A stretch of 64,000 nt of DNA from Butyrivibrio sp. MC2013 (GCF_000424585.1 NZ_AUKE01000014.1:47019-111018), one strand, 5' to 3'. Positions 16,563 through 26,296 are shown, counted from the first letter of the stretch. The notes: a model not told the origin generated them from the letters alone. Made by a program: numbers and translations.

Positions 16563-17501
16563 ATGCATCAGAGCAATATAATATCTGCTTCGAAGAGAAA
16601 AAGGATCATCCTGGATAATCTTCGTTCATACAGTATGCTCCTGCCTAATCTCATCCTCTTCTTGGCTTTCTCGGTATATCCTGTCATATGGACTCTCAGG
16701 TTTGTATTTTACAGGTATGGCGGCTACGGAGCTTCTGTTCCGAAGTTTGTAGGCTTTGATAATCTGATCCGTGTATTTGGGGATCAGATATACTGGAAAG
16801 CGGTGAGAAATACCTTTGTATATGCGGGAGCCAAGATACTATTTATCATACCTGCAGCTTTTTTTCTTGCACTATTACTTAACAGGAAAAGAAAGGGCAA
16901 CGGTCAGCTCCAGAGCATCATCTTCATGCCTACCATCATGAGCTCTGCTGTTATGGGACTGGTCTTCTATCTGCTCTTTAATGTTTATAACGGGCAGATC
17001 AACAGATATCTCATGGACTGGAATATTATAAGTGGACCCATTAACTGGCTGGGTAAGGATCATGCCATGAAGACCCTGGTCATTACAGCTGTCTGGGGCG
17101 GTGTGGGCAATTATATGGTCTATTTCATAGCCGGACTTCAGCAGATATCCCAGGAGGCACTGGAAAGCGCCAGGATAGACGGCGCAGGAAGACTACAGAC
17201 TCTATGGTTTGTGACCATACCCATGCTGGGACCTATACTCAAGATCATCCTGATGCTATCTATAACAGCAGCATTTTCTGATATCAATACTGTAATGGTA
17301 CTTACTGAGGGCGGACCTACAAATGCCACTATGGTAATGGCTCTTTATGGTTACCAGTTCTTCTTTCCGGTGTCTGCGGGCACGTCCATTACTCCGCAGT
17401 ACGGCTACGGCGCTGCAGTCAGTACGGTATCAGCCCTTATTGCAGGGATAGTCACAGTGCTGTATCTGATACTGTCCAGAAAAATGGATGATGTTTATTA
17501 G
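16563..17501 (+). CDS. Sugar ABC transporter permease (MalF/UgpA type)
   Basis: This 312-residue permease has six spans, the family opening MLLPNLILFLAFSVYPVIWT and an EAA loop (SQEALESARIDGAGRLQTLW, about residues 196-215). It is the first permease of the second sugar importer and is followed after 14 bases by its partner. Confidence 0.94.
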   Translation: MHQSNIISASKRKRIILDNLRSYSMLLPNLILFLAFSVYPVIWTLRFVFYRYGGYGASVPKFVGFDNLIRVFGDQIYWKAVRNTFVYAGAKILFIIPAAFFLALLLNRKRKGNGQLQSIIFMPTIMSSAVMGLVFYLLFNVYNGQINRYLMDWNIISGPINWLGKDHAMKTLVITAVWGGVGNYMVYFIAGLQQISQEALESARIDGAGRLQTLWFVTIPMLGPILKIILMLSITAAFSDINTVMVLTEGGPTNATMVMALYGYQFFFPVSAGTSITPQYGYGAAVSTVSALIAGIVTVLYLILSRKMDDVY

Positions 17502-17515
17502 GAAGGAGCAGGGAT

Positions 17516-18358
17516 TTGAAAAAGACTAAGAATATGATCCTGGAGGCTGTAGCGAGCATATTTATCATAGCTATGGTCATATTTACCTTATATCCTGTTA
17601 CATATACAGTCATTGGATCATTTAAGACCAACAGTGAGCTGACTCTGGGCGGGAGCTTTTTGCCCAAGGTCTGGCACCCTGAGAATTATGTGCAGGCCTT
17701 TATCCAGGCTGATTTTATAAAGTATACCTGGAACAGCGTGACACTTAGTATATCAGTCATGGCTCTTGCGACACTGACTGCATCACTGGCGGGCTTTGTA
17801 TTTGCCAGAAGGGATTTTGCAGGTAAGAGATTCTGGCTAACCCTCTATACCTCGCTTATGTTCATAGCCCTGGGATCCGTAACCTTGTATCCTATCTACA
17901 ATCTGCTGACAACCTTTCATCTGAATAAATCCATGCTGGGTCTCATACTGGCACTTGTCAGCGGTCAGGCATCCAATGTGCTCCTTACTATGGGCTTTGT
18001 AAAAGGGATACCAAAGGAACTGGATGAAGCTGCTATCATAGATGGATGCAGTCTGTACGGTATATTCTTTCGCATCATATTGCCTCTTATCAAGCCTATC
18101 ATAGCTGTGGTCGCTCTCTTTGCCTTTAGACATGCCTGGAACGACTATATCACCACGCTGGTCATGACCATATCACTTCCCAGACTCAGGACTTTGACAG
18201 TGGCTGTAGTACAGCTAAAGTACGCAGTAAATGCTGCAGCGGAATGGCATATCATGCTGGCAGGAGCATCCATTGCCATACTTCCTATCATCATCGTATA
18301 TGCCTTTTGCCACAAGCAGTTTATAGGCGGTTTGACACTGGGAGCTGTAAAAGGTTAA
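17516..18358 (+). CDS. Sugar ABC transporter permease (MalG/LacG type)
   Basis: This 280-residue permease starts at TTG 17516 behind AAGGAGCAGGG. It has six spans and an EAA loop (IPKELDEAAIIDGCSLYGIF, about residues 163-182). It completes the second importer and is followed by the sensor kinase gene 43 bases later. Confidence 0.94.
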   Translation: MKKTKNMILEAVASIFIIAMVIFTLYPVTYTVIGSFKTNSELTLGGSFLPKVWHPENYVQAFIQADFIKYTWNSVTLSISVMALATLTASLAGFVFARRDFAGKRFWLTLYTSLMFIALGSVTLYPIYNLLTTFHLNKSMLGLILALVSGQASNVLLTMGFVKGIPKELDEAAIIDGCSLYGIFFRIILPLIKPIIAVVALFAFRHAWNDYITTLVMTISLPRLRTLTVAVVQLKYAVNAAAEWHIMLAGASIAILPIIIVYAFCHKQFIGGLTLGAVKG

Positions 18359-18401
18359 GATTCAAAGAAGAGGCGTGTTTGCAAGCAGGTAAAGGATTAT
18401 T

Positions 18402-20216
18402 ATGAAGGTATTTGGTAATCTGCGATTTCGTACTAAGCTTATCATAGTGTCTGTGATGATCCTTATCTTTAATAGTGTCATCAGCGGCGGTTTGTATTAT
18501 AACAGAGCCTACGGGGATACTCTCAGGAATTATTATTCCAGCTCTGAAGATATGGTATCGCAGATGAAGATGCAGCTCTCTGGTGAAATGAGATCCATTA
18601 CCGGCAGGGTCTACGCCATTGTTAATAATCTTTCTTTTTATACCCCCATGTCCCAATATCTTCAGAATCCTGACTCTATCAGTTATGTGAAGCTGATGGG
18701 CGAGATGTCTGATGTTATATCTGAATTTTATCAGGGAGACCGTTATGTCCACTCGGTGAGTATAGAGACCGAACACGGGAGCTTTGATAATTTCACCAGG
18801 ATAAGGGAGCATGATTTTCATTTCATGGAATCCTTTATGCATGATTATTTCCTGGAGAATCCGGGGGAGACTATATGCAGGTATCCTGCCATGAAGTCGC
18901 CTATCTTCAAGGGGAGTGAGCTTGTGATACCTGTGGTATACAGATTCCGTATCAGCCAGCAGGATCTCTATATCGTAGTGAGCCTGCAGCAGTCGGAGAT
19001 AGAAAAGTTCCTAAAGGACACCTATGACTCCTATGACAGCATATTTATCGCAGATGCAAAAGGGGAAAATGTGCTGGGCTATGATGAGGATAAGGCTGCT
19101 ATCCTTGCGGGCTTTGAAGAGCTGGATGAGGAGATGAAAGCTCTGTGCAGGGAAGTGGAGTATAATGGCGAAAACTACCTTGCCACCTTAGCTGTGATGA
19201 GCGGCAGCGGCTGGAAGATATGTGCACTTAAAAAGGCAGACTCTCTGGTAGGTGATCTAAAGCAGCTAAGAATATTCATACTGATCCTGATGCTGGTATC
19301 TGTAGCTGTGAGCATAGTCCTGATAGTGATAGTGGTGCGGGGGATGACAGCGCCTCTGGGGAGACTCAGCGAACTTATGAACAGGGCCAGCAAAAGTGAG
19401 AACTTTGATAAACGCTTTGATTATCCCTATACGGATGAGATAGGAGCTCTTGGTCAAAGCTTTAACTATATGACAGATAAGATAGACCATCTCATTGGAG
19501 AACTTGGTGCCAATATAGAAGAGCTAAGGGAGGAGAAGGAAAGGGTAAAGCTGGTTGAGCTGCAAAAGAGGAAGGCAGAGCTAAAGGCTCTGCAGGCTCA
19601 GATCAATCCCCATTTTCTCTATAATACCCTTAATGCCATAACCTGGCAGGCTACGGATTCTGAGGTACCGGAGATAGCAGTGCTATCCAACTCCCTGGGT
19701 AAGTTCTATCGTGTGAGTCTTAGCGGCGGCAGAGAAGTGATCACCATAGGCGAAGAACTTGAGCATGTGAGAAATTATCTAAGGATCCAGGGGATACGTT
19801 ACAAGGACAAGCTGCAGTACGAGATGGATATAGAAGATGGCGTGGAATCATTATACACCATCAAGCTGATCATACAGCCTCTGGTGGAAAATGCTATCTA
19901 TCACGGCATCAAACCTAAAGAAGGTATAGGACATATAAAGATAAGTGTCAGGAGGCTTGTGCAGGCCGGAAAGAGGTTGCTGCAGATCCTGGTGGAAGAC
20001 GACGGAGAAGGCATAAAAGAGGACAGGCTTATTGTGATAAGGCGGGGACTCACATCAGGCTATGCAGGGCAGGGAGACGGCTATGGCATCTACAATGTTA
20101 ATGAGAGGCTGAAACTTGGCTATGGCGACGACTATGGACTGACTATTGATAGTGTATCCCATAAGGGTACAAGAGCGATCATCCTGATGCCCATCATGAC
20201 CACCGAGGAAGGATGA
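18402..20216 (+). CDS. YesM-type sensor histidine kinase
   Basis: This 604-residue kinase has an N-terminal membrane span, a long extracellular sensor domain (about residues 35-285), a second span (IFILILMLVSVAVSIVLIVI), a HAMP linker, then the LytS/YesM-type phosphoacceptor QINPHFLYN (His404) and an HATPase domain (LVENAIYHGIKP, DDGEGI, GYGIYNVNERL). With the following AraC-type regulator it forms the two-component system that normally controls the neighbouring sugar transporter. Confidence 0.95.
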   Translation: MKVFGNLRFRTKLIIVSVMILIFNSVISGGLYYNRAYGDTLRNYYSSSEDMVSQMKMQLSGEMRSITGRVYAIVNNLSFYTPMSQYLQNPDSISYVKLMGEMSDVISEFYQGDRYVHSVSIETEHGSFDNFTRIREHDFHFMESFMHDYFLENPGETICRYPAMKSPIFKGSELVIPVVYRFRISQQDLYIVVSLQQSEIEKFLKDTYDSYDSIFIADAKGENVLGYDEDKAAILAGFEELDEEMKALCREVEYNGENYLATLAVMSGSGWKICALKKADSLVGDLKQLRIFILILMLVSVAVSIVLIVIVVRGMTAPLGRLSELMNRASKSENFDKRFDYPYTDEIGALGQSFNYMTDKIDHLIGELGANIEELREEKERVKLVELQKRKAELKALQAQINPHFLYNTLNAITWQATDSEVPEIAVLSNSLGKFYRVSLSGGREVITIGEELEHVRNYLRIQGIRYKDKLQYEMDIEDGVESLYTIKLIIQPLVENAIYHGIKPKEGIGHIKISVRRLVQAGKRLLQILVEDDGEGIKEDRLIVIRRGLTSGYAGQGDGYGIYNVNERLKLGYGDDYGLTIDSVSHKGTRAIILMPIMTTEEG

Positions 20217-20295
20217 GAGCTTAGGATATGCAGGATGGCTGCTTGATCACCTGCGCACATTGGCCCTGGGGATATATGATGACATGGAGGTATAT

Positions 20296-21957
20296 ATGGA
20301 GCATTACGATATAGTCATAGCTGATGATGAAGCATATGTTACGGAGCTTTTGGCCAAACAGCTCAATCAGGAAGGCAGCCCCTTCCATGTGGTGGGCAGA
20401 GCCCAAAATGGCCAAGAGGCACTGGAGATAATAGAAAAAGAGAGCCCCGATATCCTCCTGACAGATATCTGCATGCCGGTCATGGATGGACTGGAATTGA
20501 TAAGAGAGCTGCACAGAAAAGGGATCAGGGTAAAGCCTGTGATCATAAGCGGCTATGACGATTTTGATTATGCAAGGCAGGCTATGTCACTGGGAGTTAC
20601 AGATTATCTCTTAAAGCCTTTTTCCAAAGAAGAGGTAATTGAGGTACTAGAGAAGATTGCTGCAGACATAGACCATCAGGAGATGCTGATGAACAATATC
20701 CATCAGATGGAGCTGGCGCTGGAAGACTCAAGGCAGCTATATCTGGAGCAGTTCTTCAGAAGGATACTGGATGATAAGATATCTGCCTCTGAAATAGAAA
20801 AAGAGGCTCCGGGGCTGGGTCTTAATGGGAAGATCAGCCGTGTGGCTGCGGGGATCATACGTATGAGCGCTCCCGGGGGAAAACATGAGAAAGAGCTTAC
20901 AGGTCTTTTGGATTCTGTAGGGGATAATATTTTTGGCGAGAAAGTATCTGTGTATTTCCTGAATATGGGCGGCAGGCAGATAGTGGCCGTATTCCTTGGG
21001 ACCTGCAGCAATGATCTGAGCTTTAAAAGGGCCATCGCAGATGGCATGGGCTCTATAAGAGAGAGCCTTGCCAGATATTATGACTATCCCTTTGGCTGCG
21101 TGGTGGGAGGCATATATGAAGATATGTCCGGTCTGTCTCGCTCCTACAGGCAGGCTATGTCCGTATGGAAGACCATGCTGGATTACGAGCCCCTGCCTAT
21201 ATTTTATGATGATCTGGCAGGGGAAAAGGCTGATGAACAGTCATCTGCAAAGCGCCCTACAGAAGCGGAGGGGCAGCTCCTTCGCGCTATAGAGATGGGA
21301 CAGGAAGACAAGGCGGGAGAGATCCTATATGAGATACTTCGCTATTATGAGGGGATCCATGTAGACCAGGGAGAGTTTGTCAGTGTATCATTGGCTGAAA
21401 TGGTCTTTGATATATCCGATGCTCTGCAGAAAGCAGGCGGAGCTGATCCTCTATGGGAGGATGAGGAGCTGGTGAAATATCTTAAAGAGCATTTTGAATA
21501 TGGAAGTCTTTGGGATACTCACAGGGCGCTCCAGCAGTATATATCCAGATGCTGTAGCCGTTTTGCCATGATAAACGAGAAGCAGGGTGATCGGATTGTA
21601 TATCAGGTAAAAGAACTTATAGAACATAATATATCTAACGAAGAACTGAGCCTGGAAAGCGTCTCCGGAATGCTCTACTTTTCTCCCAATTATGTGAGAC
21701 AGATCTTTAAGCAGATAACCGGGGAGAGCTTTATGACTTATCTCATACGAAGGAGAATGGAGACTGCAGGAGAACTTTTGCGTAATGAAGAGGTCATGAT
21801 CCAGGATGTTGCTGCTATGACGGGGTATAGCAATCAGCGCTATTTTGCAAGCTGTTTCAAAAAATATTATGGAACTACACCAACAGACTATAGGAGGGGG
21901 AAAGATGGGAAAGATGTATCCGGGGCTGCATTCAAGCAGCGTGGTAAAGAGGTTTGA
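20296..21957 (+). CDS. YesN/AraC-type response regulator
   Basis: This 553-residue regulator has a receiver domain at residues 1-125 (phosphoacceptor Asp57 in LLTDICMPVMDG; IISGYDDF; Lys in DYLLKPFS), a long linker domain, and two AraC helix-turn-helix motifs at the C-terminus (LESVSGMLYFSPNYVRQIFK; IQDVAAMTGYSNQRYFASCF). ATG 20296 follows GGAGG at five bases; the frame upstream lacks a better site. It should activate the second importer and GH130 gene in response to the extracellular sugar. Confidence 0.95.
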   Translation: MEHYDIVIADDEAYVTELLAKQLNQEGSPFHVVGRAQNGQEALEIIEKESPDILLTDICMPVMDGLELIRELHRKGIRVKPVIISGYDDFDYARQAMSLGVTDYLLKPFSKEEVIEVLEKIAADIDHQEMLMNNIHQMELALEDSRQLYLEQFFRRILDDKISASEIEKEAPGLGLNGKISRVAAGIIRMSAPGGKHEKELTGLLDSVGDNIFGEKVSVYFLNMGGRQIVAVFLGTCSNDLSFKRAIADGMGSIRESLARYYDYPFGCVVGGIYEDMSGLSRSYRQAMSVWKTMLDYEPLPIFYDDLAGEKADEQSSAKRPTEAEGQLLRAIEMGQEDKAGEILYEILRYYEGIHVDQGEFVSVSLAEMVFDISDALQKAGGADPLWEDEELVKYLKEHFEYGSLWDTHRALQQYISRCCSRFAMINEKQGDRIVYQVKELIEHNISNEELSLESVSGMLYFSPNYVRQIFKQITGESFMTYLIRRRMETAGELLRNEEVMIQDVAAMTGYSNQRYFASCFKKYYGTTPTDYRRGKDGKDVSGAAFKQRGKEV

Positions 21958-22900
21958 GGGAGGAAGGCCTATCCTTAGCAGTAAGGACATACCCTACGAA
22001 GCAGACTGCATATTTAATGCAGGAGTTGCCAAGTATCGAGGCAGATATGTGATGCTCTTTAGAAACGACTATCAGTTTGATGGCAAGGGCGCTTTTGGAA
22101 GGACTGTGATAGGACTTGCCTTTTCGGATGATGGCATCAAATGGAAGGTGGAGGATAAGCCCTTTCTGACTCTGGAGGATATGGGGGATGAAGAGATCAC
22201 CAGAGTATATGATCCAAGGCTCACTGTGATAGAGGATAAGTGCTATATCTGCTTTGCAGTAGATACCAGGCATGGCCTTAGGGGCGGTATAGGTGTTACT
22301 GAGGATTTTAAGCATATGGAGCTTTTATCAATGACTGTACCCGATAACCGCAACATGGTCCTTTTCCCTGAGAAAATCGATGGTAAATTTGTACGTCTGG
22401 AAAGGCCCTTTCCTGTATATTCCAGAGGAGGTATAGACAGGTTTGATATATGGATGTCCAGGTCCTATGATATGAAATACTGGGGAGAATCAGAGCTTCT
22501 TATGGGGGTGGAGGATGTACCCTTTGCCAATGACAAGATAGGACCCGGCGCACCTCCTATCAGGACAGATGCAGGCTGGCTGACTCTCTTTCACACTGTG
22601 GATATAGACCATTCGAGGGGGAAGAATGGCTGGGAAGAGAGGTGGCAAAAGCGCTACTGCGCAGGAGTGATGCTTCTGGACCTTGAGGACCCTTCCAGGA
22701 TCATAGGCATGAGCAAAGAGCCCCTTATTGCTCCGGAGACAGCCTATGAAACAGATGAGGGCTTTAGGACCAATGTGATCTTCCCGGGAGGTCTGATTCT
22801 TGAGGATGACAAAACAGTGAAGATCTACTACGGAGCATCGGATACCGTGGAGTGCCTTGCGACTGCCAGGGTAGAGGATCTGATAGAGTTATGTCATTGA
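21905..22900 (+). CDS. GH130 glycoside phosphorylase (mannoside phosphorylase family)
   Basis: This 331-residue five-bladed propeller enzyme shows GH130 signatures: DCIFNAGVAKYRGRYVMLFR, RVYDPRLTVIEDKCYICFA, ERPFP and GPGAPPIRTDAGWL. GH130 enzymes split beta-mannosides (Man-GlcNAc or beta-1,4- or 1,2-manno-oligosaccharides) with phosphate to give mannose 1-phosphate. ATG 21905 follows AGGAGGGGG and lies inside the regulator gene, overlapping it by 53 bases in another frame. The overlap implies tight co-expression and points to a mannoside as the substrate of the second importer; the exact linkage cannot be read. Confidence 0.88.
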   Translation: MGKMYPGLHSSSVVKRFEGGRPILSSKDIPYEADCIFNAGVAKYRGRYVMLFRNDYQFDGKGAFGRTVIGLAFSDDGIKWKVEDKPFLTLEDMGDEEITRVYDPRLTVIEDKCYICFAVDTRHGLRGGIGVTEDFKHMELLSMTVPDNRNMVLFPEKIDGKFVRLERPFPVYSRGGIDRFDIWMSRSYDMKYWGESELLMGVEDVPFANDKIGPGAPPIRTDAGWLTLFHTVDIDHSRGKNGWEERWQKRYCAGVMLLDLEDPSRIIGMSKEPLIAPETAYETDEGFRTNVIFPGGLILEDDKTVKIYYGASDTVECLATARVEDLIELCH

Positions 22901-22930
22901 ATTGAAAACTTATATTGACTGTACCTGAAA

Positions 22931-22980
22931 CGGCAGTGCTTCTTACCTTGTTTAAAGCTTGTAAGAGCACTGCCGCTTTA
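22931..22980. terminator. Bidirectional terminator between convergent genes
   Basis: CGGCAGTGCT (from 22931) pairs with AGCACTGCCG (to 22975), extended by TTAC/GTAA. It lies between the stops of the GH130 and GH13 genes and can serve both strands. Confidence 0.8.
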
Positions 22981-24639
22981 TTAGTCTTTATATCTGTATA
23001 TCCTGCATTCAAAGGGTCTTAGAAAGCCTCTGATATGGCCTTCTTTTTCATAATTGCACAGGACGAGCCTGGCTTTTTTGCCTATATATTTGTCGGGTCT
23101 TTTGAGCTTTACAGGAAGGCGCGAGAAAGAGCATATGATCAGATAGCTCTCATTATCCAGGCACCTGTCATATACATATAGCTGCCTGTCCTTTGGGAAA
23201 TACTCTTTGTATTTGCCATAAATGAGAGTGTCTGAGCTCTTCCTTAGTTTCAGGCATTTGCGGTAGAAATTCAGTATGCTGCTCTCATCCTTTTCCTCAC
23301 CTGCCACATTGATCTTTTTATAATTGGGATTTACATAAAACCAGGGGCGCACGGTGGAAAAGCCTGCATATTGGGAGTCATCCCACTGAACAGGCGTGCG
23401 GGCAGAATCTCTGCTGGATAGATGTATCCTCTTTAATCTTTTATCGGGGTCTTCCTTTTTGTGATAATTGTAATAGTTATTTTTGGAGGATATGTCCATG
23501 TAATGCTCTATGGAAGGCAGGCGGATATTGGTCATGCCGATTTCCTGGCCCTGATAGATAAAGGGAGTACCCTTTAGGAAGAGGTAGCAGGCGGCCAGCA
23601 TCTTGCCGCTTTCCTTCCAGTAATAGTGACTTCCATAGCGACTGATGATCCTGGGATGGTCGTGGTTTTCCATATAGAGGGCATTCCAGCCCTTGCCCTC
23701 CAGAGCATACTGCCAGCTGGAAAAGGCTTTTTTGAGCTTGGGCAATGAGAAGGGCCTGTGCATGTACTCTGTATAAAAACAGTCAGCCATCATATGGTCA
23801 AAGGAGAACATCATATCCAGTGATTTGGTGGGACCTGTGAGATAATCCATGGCTGTCTTTATGGTAGTCATGGGTCCTTCGCCTACCTGGAAGCAGTCAT
23901 ATTCATTGCAGACCTGTCTGAATTCTGCAAGGTACTCGTGGATATGGGGACCGTCCTTGTAATGGGGCATTCCCTTGGCAGCAGGCAAAAAAGGCAGACC
24001 GTCAGGCAGTCCTTCTTTTTTGGAAATGAAATTGATGACATCTTCTCTAAAGCCGTCAACACCCATATCCAGCCAGAAGCGCATGATGGACTTTACTTCT
24101 TCTCTGACCTTTGGATTATCCATATTTAGGTCAGGCTGCTTTTTGGCAAAGATGTGCAGATAGTACTGGCCTCTCTCGGGAACATATTCCCAGGCCTTGC
24201 CTTCAAAGAGGGAATCCCAGTTATTGGGCTTATCCCGCCAGATATAGTAGTCGCTGTAGGGATTGTCAGCTCCTTTTTTGCTCTCGATAAACCAGGGATG
24301 CTCATCGGAGGTGTGATTGATGACCAGGTCCATGATGACCTTGAGGCCCAGCTCGTGGGCTTTATCAAGGACCTTCCTGAACTGATCCAGGTCACCGTAA
24401 TCGGGATGGATATCCTTGTAATCGGAGATATCATAACCATAGTCGGCATTGGGAGAGGGGTATAGGGGCGAAAACCATATACCGTCTACGCCCAGGGACT
24501 TTATATATTCCAGCTTGTCATATACGCCGTACAAGTCACCTATACCGTCTCCGTCACCATCAGCAAAGCTTCTGATCCAGATCTGGTAGAAGCTCATCTT
24601 TTTGTACCAGTCACTCTTTGTCACTGTTTGTGAATTCAT
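22981..24639 (-). CDS. GH13 alpha-glucosidase (oligo-1,6-glucosidase type)
   Basis: This protein of about 552 residues has the GH13_31-type regions: DLVINHTSDEHPWF, the nucleophile segment MGVDGFREDVINF, the acid/base in CFQVGEGPM, and the third Asp in LYMENHDHPRI. Arg-rich SRDSARTPVQWDDS near residue 420 is typical of oligo-1,6-glucosidase, trehalose-6-phosphate hydrolase and sucrose isomerase relatives. ATG 24639 follows GAGGT and overlaps the end of the glycosyltransferase gene by 29 bases, so the two are one operon. No signal peptide is seen; it should hydrolyse short alpha-glucosides in the cytosol. Confidence 0.93.
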   Translation of the reverse strand: MNSQTVTKSDWYKKMSFYQIWIRSFADGDGDGIGDLYGVYDKLEYIKSLGVDGIWFSPLYPSPNADYGYDISDYKDIHPDYGDLDQFRKVLDKAHELGLKVIMDLVINHTSDEHPWFIESKKGADNPYSDYYIWRDKPNNWDSLFEGKAWEYVPERGQYYLHIFAKKQPDLNMDNPKVREEVKSIMRFWLDMGVDGFREDVINFISKKEGLPDGLPFLPAAKGMPHYKDGPHIHEYLAEFRQVCNEYDCFQVGEGPMTTIKTAMDYLTGPTKSLDMMFSFDHMMADCFYTEYMHRPFSLPKLKKAFSSWQYALEGKGWNALYMENHDHPRIISRYGSHYYWKESGKMLAACYLFLKGTPFIYQGQEIGMTNIRLPSIEHYMDISSKNNYYNYHKKEDPDKRLKRIHLSSRDSARTPVQWDDSQYAGFSTVRPWFYVNPNYKKINVAGEEKDESSILNFYRKCLKLRKSSDTLIYGKYKEYFPKDRQLYVYDRCLDNESYLIICSFSRLPVKLKRPDKYIGKKARLVLCNYEKEGHIRGFLRPFECRIYRYKD

Positions 24640-26152
24640 CAATCTTACCTCTGAATTTTTCAAAACCATCTTTGACGTCAGTTGTCAGATCTTCAAAATT
24701 CTCTCTGATATCGCTTCGCATCTCTTTGATGTTGTCTTTGATATCAGTTCGCATTGTGTCTATGTTGTCTTTGATATCAGTTCGCATGGACTCAAGGTTG
24801 TCTCTGATGCCGTTTGTGAGATCATCAAGGTTGCCCTTAAGATTATCTGTAAACTCCTGGAAGTTGTCCCTCATGCCTTCGTATATGGTCCTGGGCTGGT
24901 CTACAAACACCTTCCTGGTACCGTTTAGTACCATGGCTGCGGAGTTTGTCAGGTACTCCAGGCTCTGATGCTTTCTGTGACCAAAGTCTCCTCTAAGAGC
25001 CATCTCATGGATCTCTTCATAGCGTTTGTAAGCTATTCCTACAGCATCCTCCCAGGAGATGTATATCTCGTCCATGGCATGCATTCCCACATCCTTCATA
25101 TGATCAGGATCTGCGGCCAGCCTTGTAAGGAGCTCTGCCATGGCCTTTGGCGTTTCATCTATGATAAAGCCGTTCCTGTCATGGCTGATGCCCTCGGCAG
25201 CACAGGAATCCTTGATAAGGACGCTTGCCAGGCCGCAGGCTGCAGCTTCTCTTACCACTATGCCGTTGGTGTCATATACGGAAGGGAAGAGGAAGAGGTC
25301 TGCTCTGGTATTCCAGGCTCTTAGCTTTTCTCTGTCATGCTCCGGACCTGTGAAGATGACCTTGTTATCTATATTGTACTCCTTGGCTAGCGTCTGCATC
25401 TCTTCCAGGTCTGCACCTCCTCCCACAAATACCATGCGGAAGTCTATGCCGTTATCATGAAGGAGCTTTAGTGCATCCAGTATCAGAGGCAGCCCCTTGT
25501 ATTTCATGATCCTGCCTACGAAGAGGAACAAAGGGACGCCCTTTGGCAGGTCATAACCTTCGCTTGCCGCGGCAGCCTCCTTATCACTGACTTTGCCCTT
25601 TGGGAAATCCACTCCGTTTGGCATGACACGGTATTCTCCTTCAAAGCCAAGGGATTCCAGGTTCTTGCCGGCGCCTTTAGATACTACCCATACATCGTCG
25701 CAGGCTTCAATATTTTTGACCATGGTCTTTATGGTCTCTTTGCCCAATATGCCTTCGCCTACAGCTCTTGCAATATCCACATCGAATTTGGTGTGGTAGG
25801 TAAAGATGATGGGGCGACCGGTCTCTTTTCTTAGTATCCTGGCCAGGATAGTGGAGGAAGCAGGGCAGTGGCTGTGGATGATATCAGGGGAGCCGCCCAC
25901 GATCTCAGCAATCTCTCTTATGGCAAGAGGATTACCGGTCCTGTAACCCTTGATAAAATCTGTGGTATCAAAGCTTGGGTAGTCTATTACCCGGTAAGGA
26001 TATGAACCGTAATCGGTATCCGGATACCTGGGTGTGGCTACTGTCACATTTGCACCGTATTTATCAGTCAATACTTCCCCGTAGTTCATGACTACATTGG
26101 CTACGCCGTCTATTACCGGCGGGAAGGAATCGTTTAGTAAGCAGATATTCAT
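24611..26152 (-). CDS. GT4 glycosyltransferase, diacylglycerol glucosyltransferase type, with 11-residue-repeat tail
   Basis: This 513-residue protein has a GT-B fold in its first ~390 residues: LLNDSFPPVIDGVANVV, HSHCPASSTILAR, FVGRIMKYKGLPLILDAL and the EX7E region VYDTNGIVVREAAACG. These are typical of 1,2-diacylglycerol 3-alpha-glucosyltransferases that make membrane glycolipids. ATG 26152 follows AGGAG. The last ~80 residues are seven units of exactly 11 residues with consensus [DE]N[LIF]x[DES][MLF][RT]xD[IVL][KR], ending in a short acidic tail. Such repeats form amphipathic helices that bind membranes. The repeat is also visible in the DNA. Substrate is inferred from family only. Confidence 0.88.
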   Translation of the reverse strand: MNICLLNDSFPPVIDGVANVVMNYGEVLTDKYGANVTVATPRYPDTDYGSYPYRVIDYPSFDTTDFIKGYRTGNPLAIREIAEIVGGSPDIIHSHCPASSTILARILRKETGRPIIFTYHTKFDVDIARAVGEGILGKETIKTMVKNIEACDDVWVVSKGAGKNLESLGFEGEYRVMPNGVDFPKGKVSDKEAAAASEGYDLPKGVPLFLFVGRIMKYKGLPLILDALKLLHDNGIDFRMVFVGGGADLEEMQTLAKEYNIDNKVIFTGPEHDREKLRAWNTRADLFLFPSVYDTNGIVVREAAACGLASVLIKDSCAAEGISHDRNGFIIDETPKAMAELLTRLAADPDHMKDVGMHAMDEIYISWEDAVGIAYKRYEEIHEMALRGDFGHRKHQSLEYLTNSAAMVLNGTRKVFVDQPRTIYEGMRDNFQEFTDNLKGNLDDLTNGIRDNLESMRTDIKDNIDTMRTDIKDNIKEMRSDIRENFEDLTTDVKDGFEKFRGKIDEFTNSDKE

Positions 26153-26183
26153 ATTGTGTCTCCTGACGATCATTATCTTTTGA

Positions 26184-26296
26184 GCTCACTCGCTGCCGTG
26201 GTCTAACCAGCGCTGCTGCAGAAGTTATTTCCCTCGTACACTGCGTGAAATAATCTTCTGCAGCAGCGCTGGTTTGATTCATGATAGCGAGTGAGC
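26184..26296. repeat. 113-bp palindromic element (short form)
   Basis: The ends GCTCACTCGCT (26184-26194) and AGCGAGTGAGC (26286-26296) are exact inverted repeats. Inside, the 20-bp arm AACCAGCGCTGCTGCAGAAG (26205-26224) pairs perfectly with 26255-26274, extended by TTATTTC/GAAATAA after one bulged base. The element fills the gap between the divergent glycosyltransferase and membrane-protein genes. It shares its ends and GCTGCTGCA-AAGTTATT core with the 307-bp element at 30897. Confidence 0.85.
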
